Below, piece by piece: positions 57,659-64,000 of a stretch of DNA of 64,000 nucleotides (its first letter is position 1; every line of letters starts with the position of its first letter). A program made the position numbers and the translations under genes. The DNA is taken from positions 310,001 to 374,000 of the forward strand of contig WTXD01000026.1 in NCBI GenBank assembly GCA_022496205.1, in the 5' to 3' direction. This DNA comes from Gloeopeniophorella convolvens (lineage: Eukaryota; Basidiomycota; Agaricomycetes; Russulales). Under the pieces are notes generated by a model, which was not told the DNA's origin, searched no databases, and saw only the letters and a program-made list of their open reading frames with translations.

Positions 57659-58376
57659 CCCTAGGTGCTGGGCTTTCCACAACGTCTCTCGTACTTTGTT
57701 GGGGAGGCGTGTATGTCGCTTTTTGCATGGACTACACGAGTGTGGAACAGACGTAGGACTAAATTTCGCGCGTGTCCAGGAAGAAGGGACTGCGCATTGC
57801 AACGGGGACAATGCGCGATCGTGTCAAAGCACCAAGAAAGCGGAGATAAAACTAAGCATGGTCACATCGTCCCAGCCACAAGTCACAGAGTAGAGGGTCC
57901 AGGATAATTCCACGACCAGCGTGTCCTTGTAACGTATGAGATGCAAAGTGACGACAAGTGGCCTTTGATTCTTCTAGACATAGACGAGGAAATGAGACAA
58001 GTCCTCGGCGGATAGAAAGGTTGAGTCGAATCTTGGTCGAATTATCCGTAGCTGCCAGGGAATAGGAGCCCGAAATGCCTGGTTGGTACTGTGGACGAAC
58101 AACCATTCCACAGAGGAGAAATCGAGGCGCATTGTGGGAGGATGGGGGAGAGCAAGCCATGTTTCGAACCGAGTTCCCGTTCATGGTGGTGGCAGTCATC
58201 CAAGCGGGACGTGCCCGGTGGTGCTGGTAGGTTCCGGCAGGTGCCGCCGGTGCTGCAGTGCGTCGCAATTACATAATTGATGTTACGCAATAACAGAGAG
58301 TACTTACACTTCGACCTCGAGGCTCCGCCCAACTGAAGGCTCCTCGTATCATCACACTTCCGTCGAGGCTTCAAAT
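57659..58376. other. Intergenic between divergent genes
   Basis: No supported gene; promoter region for the genes on both sides. Confidence 0.5.
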
Positions 58377-58505
58377 TTGCCGCCGAATTTTTCTCCCTAT
58401 ACATCGATACCCAGATACCAAATAGAAACCCAGGAGGAACACCAGGGACGCTTGTTGCGCGCGCCTCCCTCCCACAGTCGGACTTTACTCTACGCCTTCA
58501 GCGAT

Positions 58506-59519
58506 ATGACCGGCTCTTCGGCAAGTTCCTCGCCCACCTCCTACGGCGTCTCCCCAGCTGTCGAAGGTCCATTCCAAGCTTTTCATCGCGAAGCGCTCTC
58601 CGTCAGCAGTGCCACAACGCCGGTGTTCTCGCCCGTGGATCGCAAGGAAGATGACACCGCATCCTTGCGCACGCTCGACGATGTCCGCGACCAGGTCGCC
58701 TCGCGGCTTGCCGTCCGCGCCATCCGCAAGCTGAAGACGGTCGACGACACCCGCTATGCGGTGTCGCTGACACTCTCCAAGAGCGATGATGCGGGCTTCC
58801 TGCGCCTCGTCGCGGCGCATCTCCAGCGCGTCCTGGGGGATAGAGCCCACCTCATGGCGATCGCGACGACCGGCACGGGCGACACCTCGCTCGCAATCTG
58901 TGGCACTGACCCCGTGCAGGTGCAGCGCGCGGCGCTGCTCTCGACCTCCAAGTTCATGGGCCACATCTTGCCGCTGGCGGAGCAGGACGAGGGCGGCACG
59001 GTGTGGCTTGCGCGCGTGCGCGAGCTCGCCTGGACCGCGTACGACGAGACGGCGCTGTGGGACGTCCTACACAAGTGCGCGCAGCAGCTGGCCGACCCGT
59101 CGCGGCCGCCTCCTGGATCGCGTGGCATCGACGAGATGCTCGCGGAGGCACGCACGCGTCTGCAGCGCGTCACGCCTCGGCAGGCACTTGACGAGCTCCA
59201 GGACACGAGCCTGGCGGTCCCCGTGTTACTTGTCGACATCCGCCCGGCTGCACAGCGCGCCACGCACGGAGGGATCCCTGGTGCCATGATCATCGAACGG
59301 AACGTATTGGAGTGGCGGTTCGATCCACGGTCGTTGGACGGGCGGTTGGACGTCGCGACGCGATACGATCTGAGGGTCATCATCTTTTGTCAGGAAGGCT
59401 ATACCAGTTCATTGGCCGCCGCGTCGCTGCAGGATATTGGATTGCTGAACGCGACGGATATGCGCGGAGGGTTCAAAGCTTGGAAGGACGAGGGTTTCCC
59501 GGTGCAACTCGAGCCATAG
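58506..59519 (+). CDS. Rhodanese-domain protein with N-terminal DHHA1-like region
   Basis: A single uninterrupted exon. Start at 58506 (MTGSSASSSPTSYGVSPAVE); an in-frame ATG at 58377 would add 43 residues of leader-like sequence. After a disordered Ser-rich start, residues about 60-230 form an alpha/beta domain (RLVAAHLQRVLGDRAHLMAI, TSLAICGTDPVQVQRAALLS) resembling the DHHA1 part of alanyl-tRNA editing proteins, a weak resemblance. The rest is a rhodanese domain: VLLVDIRPAAQRATHGGIPG, IERNVLEWRFDP and the active-site loop VIIFCQEGYTSSLAAASLQD with the persulfide Cys, ending MRGGFKAWKDEGFPVQLEP. It could transfer sulfur or act as a sensor; no partner is visible. Confidence 0.8.
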   Translation: MTGSSASSSPTSYGVSPAVEGPFQAFHREALSVSSATTPVFSPVDRKEDDTASLRTLDDVRDQVASRLAVRAIRKLKTVDDTRYAVSLTLSKSDDAGFLRLVAAHLQRVLGDRAHLMAIATTGTGDTSLAICGTDPVQVQRAALLSTSKFMGHILPLAEQDEGGTVWLARVRELAWTAYDETALWDVLHKCAQQLADPSRPPPGSRGIDEMLAEARTRLQRVTPRQALDELQDTSLAVPVLLVDIRPAAQRATHGGIPGAMIIERNVLEWRFDPRSLDGRLDVATRYDLRVIIFCQEGYTSSLAAASLQDIGLLNATDMRGGFKAWKDEGFPVQLEP

Positions 59520-60637
59520 CACTCGGTGCGTGTGCATTGTCTCCGCCACTACGACCATGCTGAGTTGGCTCCTGCGGGTTCAAGGCGTGCGTCGGAGCAG
59601 TAGTAGTCCTGATTCTTGTTTGAGATGTGGTGTGTTGAATCAACCGCTCCCTCTCCTTTTCGGTGCTTATGGAACGTCAGCTTTCTTTTGTTGTCTTGCT
59701 TTGGTACAGAGAGGCCGCATGTGAATCATTCATGCGTTATCCATACACATCCGCCCTTCACGGATTCGGAAACAAAGAGGGGCGATACGTTGCCGGGTTG
59801 CTATCAGATGGTACTGATCCGGGGCGACACCTTCCTTGCGACACTGATTAGGGCTCTGGTGCTCATGCACGAGGCTGTTCATCATGGACGATTTCCCTCA
59901 CGAGTCATGGTTAACGGGCGCCACGCTGCATTCCTTGGGGATAGGAGCCGGGCGCTCTTCCTTTGACAAAGCGAAGTCCAAGGAACAGAACCGTGCATTA
60001 CGTAGTTCCATCTCTTCGCGATGCTCGCAGTCGGCTCACTGGTCTTCTGCTCGCTTGGCGCGGCGCGTAGCGAGAGCACGTCGGACGCCCTCAGACAGGT
60101 TGCGCCTGAGCCTCTCAGGGCCGAGTCACGGGATGGGCGCTCTGATCACGCGCCGGCGGAACACCGGAGCCGACGACTTCCAAATATGGGTCGCGCGCCG
60201 AGGGGGCGTGTCCGGGACAATCGAGGTCCGACATCGCCCCTCCGTTCCACGCCTCCATCATCACCCACAGCGCCGTGCGGACAGCCCCAAGCCACGCATT
60301 CATTCGCGGCCTCTTCGGGTCGTCTAACACGTGCATTCCGGTATAAAGCATCTCTCAGCTGACCCAGACGGGCCCCTTCGCTTTACACCCCGCTGTTCGG
60401 TCTTCTGTGGCAAGTCTGCGCTTTGACCAATAATTTTCAAACTTGTGGAATTGGTGCTGCCACATCAGCGTGCGACCATTTTGGGCCTACAATAAGTACA
60501 AGCGTCGAGCCCTGAGCTTTATAACAGCCACACCGTCGTGACACAAGGAAATCGCCACCTCAACTCCCCACTGAGATCGCTCCACCCTTGTCGCAACTCC
60601 CGCCACACTCGCCTTAAATACCCAACACTCTCCACGA
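59520..60637. other. Intergenic, no gene seen
   Basis: About 1.1 kb with short frames only. The last 100 bp (CTTAAATACC near 60615) probably hold the promoter of the next gene. Confidence 0.5.
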
Positions 60638-61624
60638 ATGCCCCCTTCTTTCCGCCAGTCATTGAACACATCAGGGCCAGCCTCGTCAGAGAATCTCGTT
60701 GCGGACGACGTTATAATGGCTGATGCTACCAACCGAAGCATTGCTGCTGCTACCTCCTCTCCCGCAGTATTGACTGCATCATCTTCCCTCAACCGTACTA
60801 CCGTGCTGAAGAAGCGCCGTCACGCTGAAATGTCTGATTCTCTACCTCAATCTTCGGCGAAGACGTCCCTCAACCCTTCACTCCGGTCTTCGTCGAGGCT
60901 GCGCACTATCGTCCTATCTCCCATCGACACTACTCCTTCGACTGCTGGACCTTCCGGCCAAGTATCATCAGACGTTGCATCGCCTGCTCCCACAGAAGTT
61001 GAGCCCGAAATTGGTGACATTGAATTCTTCGAGCCAACACCTGAAGACATCATCGTCACCATCAAAGCCGAAGGCATCAAAGTGCGCGATTTCGCATACG
61101 AGCCCTACCCGAATGCGCACAAGGCACCCGAGATATTCGACCCCATCCTGCCGCTCATCGCGACCGACTGGCATATGCGCAACCCAAAGAAGAACAACGG
61201 CGGGCTGAGCGGCAAGTCGCTCTTCCGGCTCATCAAGCTCGGCTGGCTCTCGATGAGCGACGCCATGAAGCACCTCCACCCACGCGAGGCCGCCGCGCTC
61301 ATGCGCTACAGCAGCCTCCCTGACGAGGAGCGCTACCCGTTCGTCGTCGCGCCGGGCGACACGCTCCCCCCACCCTCGGCGCGCGTGCGCATGCGCCACG
61401 CCTCGGCTTTTGATTCGCACGCGGACGACGTGCCGGACAGTGAGTTTTTCGGATACAACCCAACGGGCATGTCGGATGAGGAACGCGACGACGAGCCGGG
61501 GCCCAACACCACCGGCGGCGAGCCCAACGCGAAGCGCCAGAAGGTCAAGGCACGCGCGAAGGCCAAGCCGCTGCGCCGCGAGCCCAAGCCCCTCCGCAGA
61601 GAGAGGTCGCGTCCCGAGGTGTAA
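60638..61624 (+). CDS. Hypothetical basic, probably nuclear protein
   Basis: A 328-residue intronless frame from ATG 60638 (MPPSFRQSLNTSGPASSENL) to TAA 61622-61624; a second ATG at 60716 (MADATNRSIAAATSS) is an alternative. The first 120 residues are Ser/Thr/Pro-rich with a KKRRHAE basic patch. The middle part is more ordered (FFEPTPEDIIVTIKAEGIKV, RDFAYEPYPNAHKAPEIFDP, GKSLFRLIKLGWLSMSDAMK). An acidic stretch (MSDEERDDEPG) follows, and the C-terminus is strongly basic (AKRQKVKARAKAKPLRREPK), a likely nuclear localisation signal. I do not recognise a domain. Codon use resembles neighbouring genes, which supports it being real. Confidence 0.65.
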   Translation: MPPSFRQSLNTSGPASSENLVADDVIMADATNRSIAAATSSPAVLTASSSLNRTTVLKKRRHAEMSDSLPQSSAKTSLNPSLRSSSRLRTIVLSPIDTTPSTAGPSGQVSSDVASPAPTEVEPEIGDIEFFEPTPEDIIVTIKAEGIKVRDFAYEPYPNAHKAPEIFDPILPLIATDWHMRNPKKNNGGLSGKSLFRLIKLGWLSMSDAMKHLHPREAAALMRYSSLPDEERYPFVVAPGDTLPPPSARVRMRHASAFDSHADDVPDSEFFGYNPTGMSDEERDDEPGPNTTGGEPNAKRQKVKARAKAKPLRREPKPLRRERSRPEV

Positions 61625-62040
61625 ACGTGTGGCGCGCTTCGCGAGCTCGCGCGGATGGACGTTTCTGTACTGGCATTTGTGGATTCATTATTTATTCTAT
61701 TCGCCCCGCTGTTGTTGTTGTTGTTGCACTTCTTCTCTTGTAGATTAAGCACTACTAACGGACCTGTATTTTCGTGGATGTAGCAGTAGTAAGCGCGTCT
61801 GTAGAGCACTGTACTTACGTGTCTTATTCTGGATAATGTATTCGACGTGTCGCACTGCCACCGCGTTGCTTGCCTGGACCACATCATGGGGCTTCCACAC
61901 TCTTCTCGCGCTGTCGCGTCGGCATCGCCTTGCACTTGTCAAGACGTTGATATGACCCTCGATGCCTCTCGCCTCGCATAAATTCTACTCTTGCGTCCAA
62001 GATCTCTTTCCAAGTTCATCGCTAGCGCCGCATCATCATC
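61625..62040. other. Intergenic with a GTT microsatellite
   Basis: A short GTTGTT repeat lies at about 61711-61725. No gene. Confidence 0.5.
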
Positions 62041-63070
62041 ATGACGACTGAGGCAAGCAACTCCGAGACCGCCTCGGTCCGCCGTTTGAAGACTACAGTG
62101 CCAATTCTGGGCGTCGGCGACAGTATCGGAGAAGGCGACACGTACCTTCTCGAAAGCATCCTACCACAGGAGCTGGCAGAGGTCGCGTTTGAGAGGCTGC
62201 AGAGTGAGGTGGCATGGAACACCATGTATCATCGAGGTTCGTTCCACGCTATATGACAGTACTCGGTCTCTGACAGGGTCTCAGGCGGCGAGGTCCCGCG
62301 GCTGGTGGCAGTCGAAGGAGAGATTTTCGAGGATGGAAGGTGCGTAGCCAGGAGGCTAGACTGCACCGCGGTTGCTGACTCTCTCGCTGGACTCCCGCAG
62401 CTACCCAATTTACCGCCATCCAGCAGACGAGTCGCCCCCACTCCGCCCCTTCTCCCCGACGGTCTCCCAGATCCGCGCGCACGTTGAGCGCGCGCTGGGG
62501 CACCCCGTCAACCACGTCCTCATCCAGCTCTACCGCACCGGTGCGGACTACATCTCCGAGCACTCAGACAAGACCGTCGACGTCGTGCGCGGCTCGCGCA
62601 TCGTGAACGTCTCGCTCGGCGCGCAGCGCACGATGACGCTCAAGACGAAGAAGGACGCGCGCGGGCCCGGCGAGGACGCCCGCCGCACGCAGCGCGTGCC
62701 GCTCCCGCACAACTCGCTCTTCGTCCTCGGCCTGCAGACAAACGCGCGCTGGATGCACAGCGTGCACACGGACCGCCGCCCCGAGGCGACCAAGGAGCCC
62801 GCGGAGCGCGGCGCGCGCATCAGCCTCACGTTCCGCCGCATCGGGACGTTCCTCACGCCCGCGCTGGGCGAGGCGGGCGGGCAGCGGATCTTTGGGCAGG
62901 GGGCGACGGGCAAGACGCGCGCCGGGGCGCGGCCCGTCGTGCATGGCGGCGAGCAGGCGGAGCGTCTGCTTGCGGCGTTCGGCGCCGAGAACCACCAAAG
63001 CGAGTTTGACTGGGAGAAGGAATACGGCGGGGGATTCGACGTGCTGCATTTTGCGGCGGCGGCGGCGTGA
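62041..63070 (+). CDS. AlkB-like 2-oxoglutarate/Fe(II) dioxygenase
   Basis: Exon 1 (62041 to about 62236) encodes MTTEASNSETASVRRLKTTV and a FERLQSEVAWNTMYHR segment. After an intron with a CAG acceptor near 62284, exon 2 gives GGEVPRLVAVEGEIFEDG. Intron about 62340-62399; exon 3 starts SYPIYRHPADESPPLRPFSP. The double-stranded beta-helix follows: VNHVLIQLYRTGADYISEHS with the iron-binding H-x-D (HSD), LGAQRTMTLK, LPHNSLFVLGLQTNARWMH with the distal His region, and the 2-oxoglutarate Arg pair in RISLTFRRIGTF. This layout is that of ALKBH2/3-type enzymes, which remove methyl groups from alkylated DNA or RNA. The C-terminal extension (EYGGGFDVLHFAAAAA) is outside the core fold. About 300 residues; nuclear or cytosolic, no targeting signal seen. 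Confidence 0.85.
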
Positions 63071-63609
63071 TTGTAATTACTAACGGCGCCAGTTGGTGTC
63101 GCATCTCCCCCAAGGTTGACTGTGCTGGATCCGTCGTTTCCCGTTGTTGTGAGGCGTTATTGTAGATACCGCACTGGTCTCGTTCAACTTATATATATAC
63201 GCGTTGTGCCGACCGAACCAGGGACCGAGGTTTTCAACGTAAAAGTCGTGTAGAGACGTGACATCCAACGGACACCCATATTCAGAGCACTCCTCAGGTC
63301 GGCATCAAGCAAGTTGGGCTGCGGTCACTGTCTAGCTTGTCATGGAGCCTTGGGAACGCCAGCCTCTGAGATCGTCGATCGCCGACAGTCGCCGACCAGC
63401 GCTCAGTTTTACCACGTGACGTTGGTTTTTTTTTTTTGCCCACGGCGTCTATTGTAATTCTCTAGTCTCCACGTGTAGACCTTAGTAATCACAGATATAG
63501 TCGATCTGTTAATTCTTTCTAAAATCCCCGCGGGTTGCCGCGGACAGCTTTCCAGAAAATGCCAGCGATTAGTACCAGGCCCTAACTATAGAGGTGCTGA
63601 CTCGTTCTT
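63071..63609. other. Intergenic, no gene seen
   Basis: Contains a T tract near 63427-63439. No gene recognised. Confidence 0.5.
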
Positions 63610-64000
63610 GAGAGAGTTATGCGCTGTCCGTTATGACGGCGTCGGGTCTCATAGGCCGGAGGCGTCTCTGAGAAGCTTCGCCACGAACGTCCCGCTGATC
63701 AGAAGTCTTCCGCCTGGCAGCGCCGGGCACAGTCTTCATCTCAGCCTTCAGAGATCCGGACAGCATGGAAGACAACTCTTTGGGACAGGAACAATCGTTT
63801 CTCCAAGCACATACTCGTTGACCTACCTACACACGGCTCTGCTATCGGACACTATTTCTCGGGCTCGGGCTCTCCGGGTCGTTCTTGCGATTCCTTCACC
63901 ACTTCTCGTGCGCAGGACGGACTATAGCGCGCAGGTCAGCTCCCCGCCAAGCGAGCTGTGGAGTTGCACTCACGGTCGAGCTCCCAAGTCCACGCGGACC
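63610..64000. repeat. Duplication module, partial copy 3 (runs off the window)
   Basis: Degenerate similarity to the PRP46-dehydrogenase intergenic region of copies 1 and 2 begins near 63610 (TTATGACGG, AGAAGTCT, CAGAGATCCGG, CACGGCT in order). It becomes close from about 63895 (CACCACTTCTCGTGCGC) to the end (CGGTCGAGCTCCCAAGTCCA). PRP46 itself is not visible upstream of it. Confidence 0.7.
63936..64000 (-). CDS. Short-chain dehydrogenase, copy 3, 3' end only
   Basis: Minus-strand sequence from the window edge encodes SAWTWELDRE and a short divergent tail ending TGA at 63936-63938, matching the last exon of copies 1 and 2. The rest of the gene lies beyond the window. Confidence 0.7.
   Translation of the reverse strand, partial: SAWTWELDRECNSTARLAGS

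Overview
The window looks like nuclear DNA of a wood-decay type basidiomycete (Agaricomycetes). The coding sequence is broken by many 45-75 nt GT-AG introns, and families typical of or expanded in that class are present: DUF6534 and DUF6535 membrane proteins, F-box proteins, NACHT-ankyrin proteins and MULE transposons with FAR1 and SWIM domains. No operons, ribosome binding sites or CRISPR arrays are expected, and none were seen. Exon ends given below were placed by eye from splice signals and family motifs.

Layout. 0.4-1.5 kb: DUF6534 membrane protein. 2.0-6.4 kb: a nested transposon block, made of a MULE whose transposase is split by a 656-bp solo LTR with a 4-bp target duplication, plus a 0.3-kb MITE-like inverted repeat at its left end. 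The MULE stops 19 bp beyond the 3' end of a tRNA-Val(AAC) gene. 7.1-11.0 kb: two divergent F-box genes. 11.2-15.6 kb: a DUF2470 membrane protein and mitochondrial MTO1. 15.6-20.9 kb: gene-poor DNA with two TA-flanked MITEs (17,345-18,041 and 19,966-20,143). 20.9-30.5 kb: a very GC-rich block of conserved genes, namely a Mediator 25-like protein, a Whi2-like BTB protein, LTO1 and a copper amine oxidase. 31.4-31.8 kb: an 84-residue three-exon protein whose first exon is only the ATG. 35.3-37.2 kb: an acyl-CoA oxidase-like protein ending in ARL. 38.0-39.7 kb: a third F-box gene. 40.2-41.5 kb: a mitochondrial carrier.

41.98-64 kb: the most unusual part. A module of about 3.4 kb (PRP46/PRL1 WD40 gene plus an opposing short-chain dehydrogenase) occurs at 41,978-45,370 and again in direct orientation at 52,889-56,370. 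Part of a third copy runs off the window end from about 63,610. In copy 1 the PRP46 gene has one apparent frameshift in a C run. In copy 2 PRP46 has lost exon 1 and carries several indels, so it is a pseudogene, while the dehydrogenase stays open in both. Between copies 1 and 2 lie a NACHT-ankyrin gene with a frameshifted NTPase half but an intact array of ten near-identical 33-residue ankyrin repeats, and a DUF6535 gene with a frameshift and a nonsense codon. Between copies 2 and 3 lie an uncharacterised gene, a rhodanese-domain protein, a basic hypothetical protein and an AlkB-like dioxygenase.

Housekeeping functions in the window are tRNA wobble modification (MTO1), transcription (Mediator), ribosome/Fe-S protein biogenesis (LTO1), splicing (PRP46), peroxisomal oxidation and DNA repair (AlkB). 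Around them is fast-turnover material: F-box, NLR-like and DUF6534/6535 genes and transposons.
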